From Ryuthela nishihirai (Eukaryota > Arthropoda > Arachnida > Araneae > Heptathelidae), in assembly GCA_038380435.1 (NCBI GenBank), contig JAWZYU010000018.1, positions 54,833,751 through 54,897,750 on the forward strand: 64,000 nucleotides of DNA, in the 5' to 3' direction. Below are positions 33,600 to 45,640 of the stretch, piece after piece (the first letter of the stretch is position 1; each line of letters begins with the position of its first letter). Made by a program: the position numbers and the translations under genes. A model generated the notes under the pieces. It saw only the letters and a list, made by a program, of their open reading frames with translations, made no database searches and was not told the DNA's origin.

Positions 33600-34760
33600 A
33601 TTAAAAAGATAATAATTAAATAATTAGATAATAATTATTAAATTGAAATGAGTTATTATCAGTTTAAAATGCCCTTTCATTGGGTTCAATAATAAAATAG
33701 ATACGTTTTATTATCTGTATAATTAGAGTTGTGCCATTTAAAACAAAAAAACTCAAGTAGTTCGCATATAAACCAAGCGTAACCATAAAACTTTAACGGT
33801 GAATTTAAGCATCAACCTTTTATTGAACTACTTCATTTAATGCTAACGACTCTGTGATTATATATTAGTGAACAGATAATCTTATATCTATACATAAAAA
33901 TCTTCCTAATATCAATTATACATAATTATCACGACATATTTATTCCAGATATCCTCTAGAAAGAATAGGGAAATTCACTCATACACATGTTGCATCAAGA
34001 ATTAGTTTTTAAGTCTTTTCTTTTTTTTTATCGACAAGTTGCAAAAAGTAAAAATTTAATATGTTTGTTTTACGGCACCTAATTATCACTTGTTCCAATA
34101 AACTAGCGATATGCATTCACTGTTCTTTAGTTTCTTCAGTAGTTTCTTTATCTTCTCAGTAGTCTAGGGAAACCATTAAGAAAAGATTTAAGTTCCCCTT
34201 ACTGCTTATAAATTATGTTGCTTAAAAAAGCCTTGGGCATGTGCTTGGCTATTGTGCGAGCTATTACCATAAGTGCGTAGAAAATGAAATATGTTGCATT
34301 ATTTGGCATTCTAGTAATTTGAAACAAGATAATAATTGTGCTTGCTTCGAGTTATTTTCGCTAAGTAATGCGACCAAGCCTCCAGGCATATTAATGTTAA
34401 TGACAAAAAAGTCTTAATTAAGCGCTCTTTTTTATGACACAGCAACTCCACCCTTTTCCAATTGCGAAAACTAAAAAGACTTGCCTTCCGCAACTGCGAA
34501 ACAGAACGAACACCATAGGAGGTTTCACAGCAAATAAATCCTGAGCGTTATTTTAACATTTAATTATTTTTTTCCTCCCTATTTGTTACACACGGGAAGA
34601 AAGAAACATCTTTTTCTTTGTTTGAAGAGTAAATTAGAAATAGATACTTCTACGACAGTCTGTAACACATACTCCATATTCTCATTACAAGTCTAGTATT
34701 ATTCTCTGTACTCTTTATCTTTTCATTTTTTTATTATGTTCGTTTTATTGTTTCCATGTT
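33600..34760. other. AT-rich, no gene seen
   Basis: No coding or repeat evidence within this window. Confidence 0.4.
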
Positions 34761-34779
34761 GCTCGGGATTTGACGTGAA

Positions 34780-35050
34780 CTTCTTCGTTTCTACAGAAGA
34801 CTTCAAGGCTAGAAAACAATTTGCTACAGAGCACAGAAACATTGACTTCTTCCATTGATTGGCTTGCCGTCTGGTCCTTAAGGAACGCTCGCTTCAATTA
34901 AAAGCCAGCCAAGCTTGTGGTGTTAATGAGCATCCGCGGCGCCAGCGGAACCTGTGGCACTAGATACATTGAGTCGAGCTTTCCATACGGTATGTCTGAG
35001 TGGACTGGCAGTCTTAGTAATGAGGGGAACTTTCTTCTTGCTAAATGCCG
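34780..35050. other. GC-richer unique block, possible promoter or conserved element
   Basis: Follows TTCTACAG. Contains two ATTGG (reverse CCAAT) words near 34855, a GC-rich centre CATCCGCGGCGCCAGCGG (34931-34948) next to TTAATGAG and CAATTAAAAGCC. No long frame and not repeated in the window. A 5' exon with its promoter is possible; evidence is composition only. Confidence 0.25.
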
Positions 35051-35059
35051 CTTTCTTTA

Positions 35060-35570
35060 TGACACAAAACATTAGGAATCAAGGTGGATGATAGGATCAG
35101 ACATCTTCGGTAACGAGAAAATTTGCAGAGTTTCTTTTTTTTGCTTTTTTTTTCAAACGTTTTTGGATGCTACAAAGGAATCTTTTGTTATTTCTCTTAT
35201 TGTTCTCTCTTTTTGTTTTCTTATTTTACCTTAATGGTTTGTTATTCGCTAAATAAATTATTGAATATTTCAAGTTTAGTTTTTTCCCCCTGTTTTGGTG
35301 CTTGGCTTCTTAGAAGCATAACAGGAAAGTTATGCAACTAATTCATCAACAAAGCTTAACTCTAAGAAGGTAAAGTTCATAATCACATAAAGGATTAAGT
35401 TACCATCAAGAAAGTTAACTTTAGATATCTTAACTTCTTTTCAGTTGGTTATCCAAGCGATTATAAAGATATATACGAATATATAATCGCTGTTAGTAAA
35501 TTTTACTATATTCATAGAAATATTGCATATTTTATGAATAAATACTCCTAATTGTAATAGTTCCCCAACT
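35060..35570. other. AT-rich, no gene seen
   Basis: T-rich; a 72-codon frame at 35123 is Phe/Ser-rich noise. Confidence 0.4.
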
Positions 35571-35574
35571 TTTT

Positions 35575-35655
35575 GTTAGACAGGTGTCACCTGTCTATTT
35601 ATTCCATTATGTGCAAAATAAAAGTGCCTTTCAGAGTTAAGGCAACCCAACTAAG
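35575..35655 (+). mobile_element. SINE2 tail fragment
   Basis: TATTCCATTATGTGCAAAAT and GTGCCTTTCAGAGTTAAGGC match the SINE2 3' end; the rest is lost. Confidence 0.65.
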
Positions 35656-35659
35656 GCTT

Positions 35660-36640
35660 AATGGGAGGTTTGGGTCTGAATGTTCTAATAGATTTCACCT
35701 ATCCCTCTGGTACGTTTCATCAAAGCCTAGCACAAATAAAATGCAGTGAGTATTGCCAACAAATAGGAGATTTCTCATTATGTGCAAGCCAAGATTATCA
35801 ATGATAGATTTTTATATTATTTTCCTGAAAGCTTGCCAAACCTATACCGTGCTCATAGAACAATGATTGAGAAATAATTCTCTAGATCAGTTCAGATCCT
35901 AGTGAACCTTACAAGACGGTTTAAAATGACGTTAGTTTTCATCATGCAAGTTATCTAAAATAGCTTCGCACATAGCATTGACAATTAGAAAAATATCAGT
36001 TGATATATTTTTAATGAAAAATGAAAACATAATTTTGTGAAAAATGTGTTATACATGTATTTTACTCAATAGTAATAAAGATGATCCTAATCCAGTAGTT
36101 GCGAACATTATTAAAACAGGGCGCAATTTTTTGTGATTAAAGTTACGTAAAACAGTTTTATGTCACACTGATAGTTGAAATAATATGTCAATAACGCATA
36201 TGTACAAAATTCGCGCATTATATTTAAATAATATACTGAATAAGTTACCTTAAGAGTAATAAAAATTCAGAAATATGCAGGGTAAGTCATTTATCACTTT
36301 ACAGAAAACTACTTTGTTCAATTTCATTTTTGAAGTTATATTATTCATTTTCTCTTGAATTGTCTCATGGAAATTCGCATTATTCCAACAGGCACAATTA
36401 TTTTCACTGGAGAAATGCGAAGCCCCAGGGAAATTTACAAATTTCTATATTTATTATCAACGCAAATGCATTATGTGATTACTTGAACAAATTACTTCGC
36501 AATTAATTGACATATGACCCATTATGAACAAATATCTTTCTCCAATTGACATAAAAGCTTAATGACATATAGCCCACCCTATATTACTCGTTTGTAAGAC
36601 TATCTTCTACGGAGGTATGAAAGTAGTCTCTCAGTATAAT
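35660..36640. other. AT-rich, no gene seen
   Basis: No supported features. Confidence 0.4.
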
Positions 36641-36649
36641 ACGCTAGAA

Positions 36650-37030
36650 CAGGGGTTCTCAAATTCGGTAAAATGTTTTGGGGTGCGCCACTAAGTTAGC
36701 AATACTGCTGTTCAAAAATGTCATTTTTTGTGTTTATCGATATATGCAATTTTTGAATACAAAATTTAATATGGATATATATATATTATTTTATTCGCAT
36801 TGCTATACTATAACTATAATTTTATCTATCTATACAAGGGGTACGCCAGTTACATACACATTTCCAGGGGGTACGTGAAGCATAAAAGGTTGAGAACCAC
36901 TGATATATATGTTTTATTTTATTCCCATTGTTATACTATAACTATAGTTTTATCTATCTATACAAGGGGTACGCCAGTTACATACACATTTCCAGTGGGT
37001 ACGTGAAACATAAAACGTTGAGAACCACTG
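36650..37030. mobile_element. hAT-like MITE with internal 128-bp tandem duplication
   Basis: Terminal repeats CAGGGGTTCTCAA (36650) and TTGAGAACCACTG (to 37030) are inverted and of the CAGNGGTTCTCAA hAT type. Flanks CGCTAGAA and AGCTAGAG agree at 6 of 8. About 36776-36903 and 36904-37030 are two tandem copies, the first also ending in TTGAGAACCACTG, so the right end was duplicated. Confidence 0.75.
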
Positions 37031-37175
37031 AGCTAGAGGAAAGATCTCTGAGGGAGACTCAGCAGAAAGACAACCTACATCAGAAAGACAACATCCATCC
37101 GTATTCGCGACTCGAACCCAGGCTCATTTTCTCCTCAAACCAAAGGTGCCAACCACTCTGCCAATGAGACATTTT
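37031..37175 (-). mobile_element. SINE1-like copy, diverged
   Basis: On the minus strand: CATTGGCAGAGTGGTTGGCA (box A), GGGTTCGAGTCGC (box B), then CTTTCTGCTGAGTC and CCCTCAGAGATCTTTC. Younger or different subfamily from the other copies. Confidence 0.6.
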
Positions 37176-37189
37176 CCTGCATTTCATTC

Positions 37190-37900
37190 GAAAACAAAGT
37201 CCTGTGTTAGTAGAATGTCTCCCGTGTGCACAGTGGCCCACGAAGTTTTTTTAAATTGTAGAAATACATTCCGTAAGCAGGTTTCGTTCTAATTTGTACC
37301 TCAGGGATTTATGTATATAAGTTCAACATAAGCAATCACTGAGATTAGAAACGAGGCCTAATACCTTGTTAGCCCAATTTTAAAATTGATTCGATCATTA
37401 GATTATTAATCATCATTAAATTTAATCATCATTAAATCTATTATTAATCATCATTAATTTAATTAACTTTTCATTATTTCGTTATCCTCTACAAATTATA
37501 TCACTCATCAAAAGGAATTTCTTTTTAATTCATGATATAGCAACTTTAAATTCTGAATCAAAAGCATTTCTCGACAATTCGACTGAAAGAAATAGTTCGG
37601 TTGCGCACTCTCTTTTGAATGCGTACCCATACTATTCAAGACTAAAGTATTTATCATACAAATATTTATTTCGTTAAGTATAATTATGCATTAGCTTTAC
37701 TAAGAATAGAAACCAAAATAATGCCTTTGTAATTATGAACCTGTTTTACATTTATGTAAAGAGGTTTTATAGCAAAATGTTTTTAATAATCAAAAATTAA
37801 TTTTAAGAGTAAGTGTTTTGATAGTTTTTGTGCAATCCAGATTAAATATAATGGTCCAATGAGCATTCTCAACATATTATATGTGCATTGTTTTTCGAAG
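37190..37900. other. AT-rich with ATCATTAAAT repeats, no gene seen
   Basis: 37400-37460 holds four near copies of TTAATCATCATTAAAT. Confidence 0.4.
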
Positions 37901-37909
37901 GTATCCATA

Positions 37910-38105
37910 GCCGTCCCTTGGCCGAGTGGTTAGCGCGCTTGGTTACTGATCTAAGGGACTCTGGGTTCGAGCCCCGGGTAAAGCGTGGATGTATGTGTCG
38001 TTTTTCTGCTGAGGTCCTGCCATTCTCTCAGACCTTCTACTCTGGCATATAAACTGTGAGACCTCTGTGGCAAGCAGCTGCTTGAGGGGGTATTTATTTA
38101 TATAA
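37910..38105 (+). mobile_element. SINE1 copy
   Basis: Intact boxes A and B; 8-bp direct repeats TATCCATA at 37902-37909 and 38106-38113. The body lacks the CTGACAGGCTCCTGTC segment found in the 14121 copy. Confidence 0.9.
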
Positions 38106-38113
38106 TATCCATA

Positions 38114-38665
38114 ATACAACAGCCCAGAATATCTTATACCTGCAGTCTCTAATGATTTTTAAATATTTTTTTCAATTTTCAACAATTCTGGGGAGAAATG
38201 TAGCAGAAACCATACCGCCGTTTAATATTATTGATTTCATATTACTATAAATGCTATCATATAAAGGAAAATAGTAAATATTTTAATCATATTATATCTT
38301 AGCTCTCGGAAGAAGAAATTATTAAGTAGAAGTTAAGAGAAATAATAGTAGCTAGCTCTTAAAAATCAAAATAGTCATTATTGTTTTTCCATGTCCGTCA
38401 TTGCCAGCAGGACTTTCCGTGTATGTGATTACCTCCTCATCATAGGCAGCAGTTAGCAGCAGTGGATAATAAACAGTGAATTTTTAATTCAACTAGAAAT
38501 TTTTAGGGAAGTTTCGCAATAAAATTGAATTCATTAAAATTCTCAAAGTACCAAGATCGATTGTTTAATTTTGTGCACTGCATTTGGAAACAATCCTTGC
38601 AATTAAAAGATCGCTAAGCTCAATTGAAAGCTTTTACAGTCATTGCAACTCTTGAAAGGTTCGAA
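38114..38665. other. AT-rich, no gene seen
   Basis: No supported features. Confidence 0.4.
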
Positions 38666-38668
38666 GTA

Positions 38669-39122
38669 CAGGTGCTTCCCAACTTGCGAACGTTCAACTT
38701 ATGAACTTTCAGACTTACGAACAATTTGACCGTAAGTCTAAAATTTAAATTTCGCGAGGATTCGTGGCGTTGAAGTCGATAGCTTGGTCTAATTTTCCTT
38801 TTTTGTTATTAACAATACGTATTATATTATTTATGTTCAAACATATACATTAACAGTATAAGTTGTTTTATTTATAATATCGGCTTTATGTTTCCATATA
38901 CCACAGCAGATTTTTACCGCATTTGAAACACCTGCTAGTGGGCAGTAGCGAGCGGGTAAACGAGTGTAATGCATTCTAGTAAGTATTGAAGGATCAAACA
39001 CTAACAATAAGTGGTTATTCTGTGTACAAATGTACTTTTTAGGTTAGTTTTCGACCTACGAACATTTCGACTTACTCAAAACCTCGGGAACTTAACGTGT
39101 TCGTAAGTAGGGTAGCACCTGT
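38669..39122. mobile_element. TIR element (pogo/Tigger-like MITE)
   Basis: Ends TACAGGTGCTTCCCAACTTG and the reverse complement of TAAGTAGGGTAGCACCTGTA, with TA at both borders; about 454 bp. Inner repeats (GAACGTTCAACTTATGAAC, GACCTACGAACATTTCGAC) extend the inverted symmetry. No coding. The TIR style recalls pogo-type elements; that is inference. Confidence 0.75.
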
Positions 39123-39124
39123 AC

Positions 39125-40570
39125 AATGTTACAAACATTAGCTTTTTTTCCCGAAGTTTGGAAATATAATATAATTCAAAAACGTAATTAAATATCACAT
39201 GGATTTTGAGATGCTTTGTCTGTCGCCAATTGTTTTCAATTATTGGCATCTGCTGCCACTACGCATATATTTGGGAGGGGATATAAGGGTATATATACTG
39301 AGGGTGGATGATGAAAACCTTACTAAGTTAGAGGGCGCCATTACCGAAAGTTTCGAAACAGTTGGTGTAGAATAAGTGACAACAGAAGTTACTGTGGGGA
39401 GACTACTCAGTTGACCTTCGTCAGTTCTCATACTGTAGATCGTAAATCAATGATATATCAATCACCTACCAATCAACTAACGAACAATACGAACAGTCGA
39501 AGCATAATTCGAGCAGTCTCAGCCTTCTGTAAATAGTACCTCCAATTTCTATTTACATGTCTTTAGGAGAAGAGAATACTAGACAGTCGCTAGTAACAAA
39601 GGGAATTAGAAAGTAGTTAAGAGGCGAGAACAGTCGACAACTGTTAGGAATAGAGAATACCAGATGGCCTTTAGATACAGAATAGAAAGTAAAAAAAGAG
39701 TGTGTTTAGCATGCACAAGAGTCTCTTGCAGAGAAACTGCTGCATAACATCTGGTATTTCCAAGCCATGCTGAACAAGCAGGAAGGAAAATAAAACATGC
39801 CTACGTTATTCAAGCATATGTGCAGAGAGACTTTACACTTTCTCATTATGAGCAAAAACCATATGCATTGTTTCGTAATAAACGCGAGATGCCGGAAAAC
39901 AATTAAATGCATGCGCACGCTCTCACTGTGTCACGAGGATGAATAAAAATAATGCATGGAAAATGCTAACTTTCCGCAATTAAACGGATCTGGAATTTAT
40001 CAGGTAGTTTACTGGGTTTGATGATCTTCATTCTGGAGCAGATCTGATTGAGAAGACAGCGAGATAATGAAATGAGATTAACTAGCTTCCGCTTGAGCGA
40101 ACGGAGTGAGAGAATAGTGGACCCCTGGGAATTGGTCCAACTGCCTTTCTACGATGCATCAGGGCCGGGGAGCATTCAAAGCAATTTACAGAAACTCAAT
40201 CAATAGATAAAAGGGAGACAATAAAATCTAAGCTTAGAGAAAAAGAAAGGAAAAGATAAGTTTTATATTAGGCTTTTCTCAAAGTGACTTCTACAGTTGT
40301 TGCATAAAAAATAATTGGATTATAATGGAATAAAATGTGTCTTAATAAAATGCAATGGAATTAAGGGCATGCTAGCTTCTGCAATTCGACTTAGCAAGAC
40401 AAGTATTACTACAGTTGATTTAGCACATGATGAATAAGGAAACAATGAGATGTATGGATATTAAATATTACTTTCTCTGATATGTTTGTTCACAGCAGAT
40501 TTAGTACTTTTTACGAATCGAGCCAATAGTAATATAGTTTTCAAAGCGTAGTATCGTTATTTGCTTGCAT
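39125..40570. other. No gene recognised
   Basis: 39270-39430 has TATA-like words (GGGTATATATACTG) and balanced composition but no frame with features. 40080-40180 is another GC-richer piece. Nothing is repeated in the window. Confidence 0.35.
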
Positions 40571-40575
40571 ATAAG

Positions 40576-40988
40576 GAGGGTCGGATTGTTCTATCCCTGA
40601 GCGGCACTATTTGCACACGATTGGCTGAATGGTCATGTCACAAGGACCTCAAGTTTCAGAGAAGTTTGAGGTAAGGAATCAACTGAAGAGCTGTTAGGAG
40701 ACTTATGGGAGCCTCCCTTCAAGGTCGTCATAGCGCGCTCTTTAAGTGCAGATATGTGCTATGACTCTCCTCTACACGTGGTCTCCTCTACACGTGACTC
40801 TCCTCTACACGTGGTCACTGTTTAACATCCCATTCAACGGATGGATGACTTCCAATTTCATTGGTGTTACTTATCTCACTGAGGGCAAAGTGGGGTAGCG
40901 GAGAGAAATTTAAAAGCTGGAACAGTTGGGACTCAAACTTGGTAACTGCAGATTACGAGGCTGGCGAGCTACGGACTCAACTAACCCT
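40576..40988 (-). mobile_element. SINE2 copy with internal short tandem duplication
   Basis: Tail CTGAGCGGCACTATTTGCAC at left, head GAGGCTGGCGAGCTACGG at right. CTCCTCTACACGTG is repeated three times at about 40767-40815, where other copies have one. Confidence 0.85.
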
Positions 40989-40989
40989 A

Positions 40990-41390
40990 AGAAGAAGGGA
41001 AATTTGCAGGTTTTTTTTATTGTAAATACGTTATCAAAAAATATAGTACAAGAAGCATATTTTCAGGAAGTGTATATTCGGAGTAAAATTAAATGCTTCA
41101 TTGAGTTGCTTCATTTCTAATCGGTGCTTTTTTGCTACTTAGTGGATTAAGTGACAATTTTTAAGAGTGCAAAACTTATGCTGACTGAGGGAGGAGATCC
41201 ATAGTGCAGTTCCAAAGGACCAGTGAATGATAACTCTCGAAATAACTATACTTGACTTCGCATATTAGTCACTGTCTCCTTTTGTCCTGCGAATAAGGTG
41301 CAAACAACCGTGTTTCTCGGAAAGCACATATTTCGTATGCATTTCACCACTCTAGCATATTACTGCATTACAAATGGTATACTAGTCTAC
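40990..41390. other. No gene seen
   Basis: AT-rich spacer between two SINE2 copies. Confidence 0.4.
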
Positions 41391-41395
41391 ATTAG

Positions 41396-41765
41396 GATTG
41401 TGTTATTTTCCCTCTGAGCGGCACTTGTTTTTGCACACATTGTACTAAACGGCCAGGTCATAAGGACCCGAGGTTTTAGAGAAAGTTGGGGGAAGGGAAC
41501 TCATTACAAGTGTTAAGAGATAGATGGATCCCGTCAAGGCGTGTTCTTTAATATGTACAGAGTATGGCTCTCCCGTATACGAAGCCAAAGCTTTACGTCC
41601 CATCCGATGGACGGCGGCCTTTCCAAGCCCATCGGTGTTCTTTACTGACCGAGGACAGGGTGGGAGTTTTGCGGAGTTGTTTCAATTCTGACCCAAGTGG
41701 GACTCGAACCTGGGAATTGCAGATTAAGAGTGATGTGCGCTACCGACTGAGTCAACTTCCACCTC
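41396..41765 (-). mobile_element. SINE2 copy
   Basis: Complete layout in reverse: CTCTGAGCGGCACTTGTTTT at left, CGGCCTTTCCAAGCCCATCG in the middle, GGGACTCGAACCTGGG and CGCTACCGACTGAGTC at right. Confidence 0.9.
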
Positions 41766-41769
41766 TCTG

Positions 41770-42160
41770 CATTGGGGTAATAGTTTAAAAGATAAATAAC
41801 TTGCCGTTGGGATTTGTAGAAGGTTTTAAACAATTCTTAATTAAATTTACTCTTAATGGATGGTTCGTAAAAACGTTCTTCTTATTTAAAACCTTTTTAT
41901 TGCGTTTTTTTACCATTACTCCAAAGAAGATTATAATTGTTGTCAATGTTACTATTAAGTGCATGATTCATTTGAACAAACACAGACTAACATATAAATT
42001 CCATATAGCGTTAATGCGTACACATTATGTGTAGAAAACTATGGACACTATCATGTTATGTGAATGGCAAGCTACATTCGGATTATATATCTCAGAAAAT
42101 AAGTTTTTTTGTAAAACAATGTTACCGGAGATGAATTAAAAATCGTAGTAAAAATCTACT
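41770..42160. other. AT-rich, no gene seen
   Basis: The word CATGTTATGTGAATGGCAAG at 42052-42071 is shared with the terminal repeats at 55483 and 59198 (reverse), so a relic end of that Tc1-like family lies here. Confidence 0.4.
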
Positions 42161-42164
42161 AAAT

Positions 42165-42483
42165 ATCCACATTTCATGGTTGAGGTTTTTGCTTCGAATT
42201 CCCCGCCCTGCCCACGGTCAGTAGGGGACACCGATGGGCTTGGAAAGCCACCGTCCATCGGATGGGACGTTAAGCCGTGGCCCCTTGTGCTGGAGAGCCA
42301 TACCCTGTTCACGTTAAAGAACACGTTGGATGGCCTTGACTCGAGGCTACCATCTGTCTCCCAACAGCTGTTCCAGTGGGTTCCCTCCCCCAACATTCTC
42401 TGAGACTTCGGGGTCCTTGTGACCTGGCCATTTAGCCCATGGTGTGCAAAAAAGTGCCGCTCAGAAGTAAAGCAACCCAACCT
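42165..42483 (+). mobile_element. SINE2 copy, tRNA head missing
   Basis: Body from GAGGTTTTTGCTTCGAATTC through CCACCGTCCATCGGATGGGA to the tail AGTGCCGCTCAGAAGTAAAG. Confidence 0.85.
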
Positions 42484-42580
42484 AACAACTTCGAATTCCA
42501 CATTGCGATGAGAAAAGGGACATCGATATGATTGGAAAGGCACCGTCCGTCGGATGGAATATTAAGCCCCCTACGGCAGT
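42484..42580 (+). mobile_element. SINE2 internal fragment
   Basis: GGGACATCGATATGATTGGA and CACCGTCCGTCGGATGGAAT only. Confidence 0.65.
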
Positions 42581-42965
42581 GTAGGGGAAAAGGGTGATTC
42601 AGTCTGTACCATGTCAAGCCAGTAATATTCAGTTTCCAAATCGAGTCCCAACTGTGGCAGCATTGAAATTTATCCTCTCTAATCCGCACTCTGCATTAGA
42701 TCAGAAAGGGGACATCGATGTGCTTGAAAGGTCGCCGTCCATCGGATGGGACGTTTAGCCGCATATCCGTGTGCAACAGAGCCATAACCTGTGCAATTAA
42801 AGAACAGCTGGATGGCCTTGACGGGAGGTTACTCTCTGTCTGCTAACAACTGATCAGTGGGTCGCCTTCCCCAACTTTCTCTGATCGCTTGGGGACCCTT
42901 CTCACCTGGCCATTTAGCCCATTGTGTGCCTGAAAAGTGCTGTTCAGAGATAAACAACCGAACTC
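42581..42965 (+). mobile_element. SINE2 copy, diverged head
   Basis: Head GTGATTCAGTCTGTACCATG, box-B region AATCGAGTCCC, complete body and tail (GTGCTGTTCAGAGATAAACA). Third SINE2 piece in a row. Confidence 0.8.
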
Positions 42966-43009
42966 GTGTGCAGTAGAATCATTAGAAGTGCACGTTTAAA
43001 ACACTCTTA

Positions 43010-43080
43010 ATTTGTCTTGACGGGATGCTTCCGTCTGTCTTTTAACAGATGTCAGGTATTTTTTTACCCTCTCCACATCT
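43010..43080 (+). mobile_element. SINE2 internal fragment
   Basis: TTGTCTTGACGGGATGCTTC and CGTCTGTCTTTTAACAG only. Confidence 0.5.
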
Positions 43081-43089
43081 GAGTTCTTG

Positions 43090-43670
43090 CTGTTCTTATG
43101 ATCTTTTGAGCTAGTTAAAATAAATTTCAGAATAAACCCACTCCAAAACATTTTTCTTGATGATTTAGTGTGTCTAGGAAACTAATGAAATCTCAGCGAA
43201 CTAAAATAACAAAAAATAATGTACTTTAGTTTCTTCGTAATCCCCTTTCCCTTTTTCTCTATTTTTATCAAATCCTTCATTCTGAAGGAAAATAATAAAT
43301 TTTCACCAGTCTTATATTTTTAGCATGTGGAATTAAGTTCTATTCATTATTCTTTTTTTATTCTATGCATAAGACAGAGAGAAAGAAAAAAAAGATATTC
43401 CGATCTTCGCCAGGTTTTCTCACTTGAGGAAATAATATTCACTGAGAGATAAGTCCTGTTCTCTGCCCATTCCAATTTTCACAAGAATATATTTGATGGC
43501 ACATTCAATAAGTTATGACATTTGTACCAGATTGAAATATTTAAAATTAAAAAAAAGTTTTCATTTTCGGAATTACCCAGATGATACAAAGCGCTCTGTC
43601 AAAAATCATCACTGGTAATTCTGATACGGTTTGTATCATACAAAAAGCTGTTATTTATTTATTTTTTATG
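43090..43670. other. AT-rich, no gene seen
   Basis: A short inverted pair (GATACAAAGC.. / ..GTTTGTATCATAC) lies at 43580-43640. Confidence 0.4.
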
Positions 43671-43679
43671 TGTTATTCA

Positions 43680-43925
43680 GCCGTACCGTGGCCGAGTGGT
43701 TAGCGCGCTTGGCTACTGATCTGAGGGACCTGGGTTCGAACCCCGGATAAGGCATAAATCTGAGGGACCTGGGTTCGAGCCCGGATAAGGTATAAATGTA
43801 TGTGTCGTTTTTCTGCTGAAGTCCTGCCATCCTCTCAGACCTTCTGCTATGGCATATAAACTGACAGGCTTCTGTCAGACCTCTCTGTGGCAAGCAGCTG
43901 CTTGAGGGGGTATTTATTTATTATA
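43680..43925 (+). mobile_element. SINE1 copy with duplicated box-B block
   Basis: Flanked by TGTTATTCA (43671-43679 and 43926-43934). The block TCTGAGGGACCTGGGTTCGA...AAGGCATAAA is present twice in tandem (about 43719-43757 and 43758-43795), so the copy has two box-B sequences. Confidence 0.9.
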
Positions 43926-44039
43926 TGTTATTCATATTAAATTCCAAAAATTTAAGTTTTAAAATACACTATTCAACATTCCAATGGAACTAAAAAAACT
44001 CTGTGCATAAACACACAAGGAAGAAAAGTTGTGTTGTTC

Positions 44040-44310
44040 CTCTTTAAGCAGCATTTTTGTTTTGCACATAATGGGCTAAATGGCACAATATCCCCAAATT
44101 CTCAGAGCTGGGTAGGCGAAGGAGATTCTACTGGATAGTTATTTAAAGGTAGATATCCTGTCAAGGCCATCGACCTTATCCTTTAAAGTATCAAGAGTAT
44201 GGCTTTCGGCACCAAAAAACCTTGACTTAACGTCCCATACAGTGATAGCCTTTACAAGACTTCCTTTATCACTGAGGACAGAAAATTGAATTAGGTTACT
44301 AGTATAGGGT
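44040..44310 (-). mobile_element. SINE2 copy, diverged
   Basis: Tail words TTTTGCACATAATGGGCTAA at left and body words (GTATGGCTTTCGGCACC, CTTAACGTCCCATAC) follow; the head is lost. Confidence 0.65.
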
Positions 44311-44479
44311 GCTACGCCTGACAAATGCGCTAAATCTCAGCTACACTACTCACAGTTCGAAGTGATACAACAAGAATCTTTAGAAATAAGGAAGACTAGA
44401 AATACTTTCTTTTTCTTTATTAACTAGAAGAGATAAGTGTGATCATCCTTAAGATGCTGAATGTCTACAAATGGCATTT

Positions 44480-44620
44480 TTAGCATTAAAACATTTATAT
44501 AACTCTCCTGAACACAGAGCCATAGCCTGACACCTTATCCAACCGTAGGTGGTCTTTCCATGTCCATCACTATACGCTTTCTCACTAAGAGAAGAACCTA
44601 AATTAGTTGTGAAAATCCAC
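44480..44620 (-). mobile_element. SINE2 internal fragment
   Basis: CAGAGCCATAGCCTGACACC and TGGTCTTTCCATGTCCATCA recall the reversed body; strongly diverged. Confidence 0.45.
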
Positions 44621-44639
44621 ACTGAAGGGAAAGACAAAG

Positions 44640-45060
44640 AGTTAATGATATTCCTCTTATTTCAACAAATTCATATTTAAAGAACAGTTTAGATGGGGAG
44701 GGGTGATTGTTTGAATTTTTTATCAGGAGAAATAACGGCTTGGTAAAAATTCTGTTACACACTGTAAACTTGTATTTCGTCTACATATTGTTTTTTGATG
44801 GAAATCGATATACTGTTTTTTTTAGAAGCAAAACAGGTTATATCCAAATATAAACAAGTTTTATTTTAGAGCTACAGAGAAGCTAATCTTAGCTTACGGC
44901 AGACTTTTTGATACTAAGGCATATTTGATTGAATTCTACTGATCACTGCTTCTGTTAAGTCAACACAACTCTCTCACCTCTATCCAAATTAAGACTAAAT
45001 ATTCATCAAGAAAAGTACTTAAAATGAATTAATGATTAGAAATAAACAATTTCTGTCCAC
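44640..45060. other. AT-rich, no gene seen
   Basis: No supported features. Confidence 0.4.
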
Positions 45061-45064
45061 TTAT

Positions 45065-45290
45065 AAATATCTCCTCCCCTTTTCAGAATGTCAGTAATGA
45101 AAAATATTGAACTTCTTCATATTTCAGGCATTTTTCAAAAACTTTTAAAATATCTCTAAATCGAAGGGCGAATGTTATACAACATCAGAAATCCAGTCTC
45201 TTGATTCCCCCCCTTTTACACTTTTTTCCTCGATTGTGCTTCTTGCCCAATCTCTCGATTTTTTTTCTAGATCCGGACCTGATCATACTT
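45065..45290 (+). repeat. MITE-like repeat family R3, copy 2
   Basis: AAATCCAGTCTCTTGATTCC, CCTTTTACACTTTTTTCCTC, GATTGTGCTTCTTGCCCAAT and the end CTAGATCCGGACCTG match 19195-19445. Confidence 0.65.
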
Positions 45291-45640
45291 ATTTAATGAA
45301 TCCAAATGAATTCTATAAAAAAAAACTGCTGAAACGCAGATACTTGGAATAAAAGAAACTTGGTTAAATTCTGCATCTACTTGCGATATTTCGATATACA
45401 AAAGAAACTGCTCAAATATAATCACAAGAAGAATTACAAATTTAAAAATATGTTAAGTAGAACAATTCGACGGATAATTATAAGCAAAAAGAGATGGATG
45501 CACATTAAAATATCACCCAGACCTTTCTGGAACAATCATTACATATTGGAATATGATTTGTCAAAACCACTTCGATATGGTATGAAAAGTTAGTAGTTGA
45601 GTATGTACTTAAGCCTACACCGTACGAAAAGATAATTGCA

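Noticed and set aside
36678..37167. Repeated frame with YKGYASYIHIS as a tandem-repeat protein
   Set aside because: Produced by the 128-bp tandem duplication inside a hAT-like MITE.
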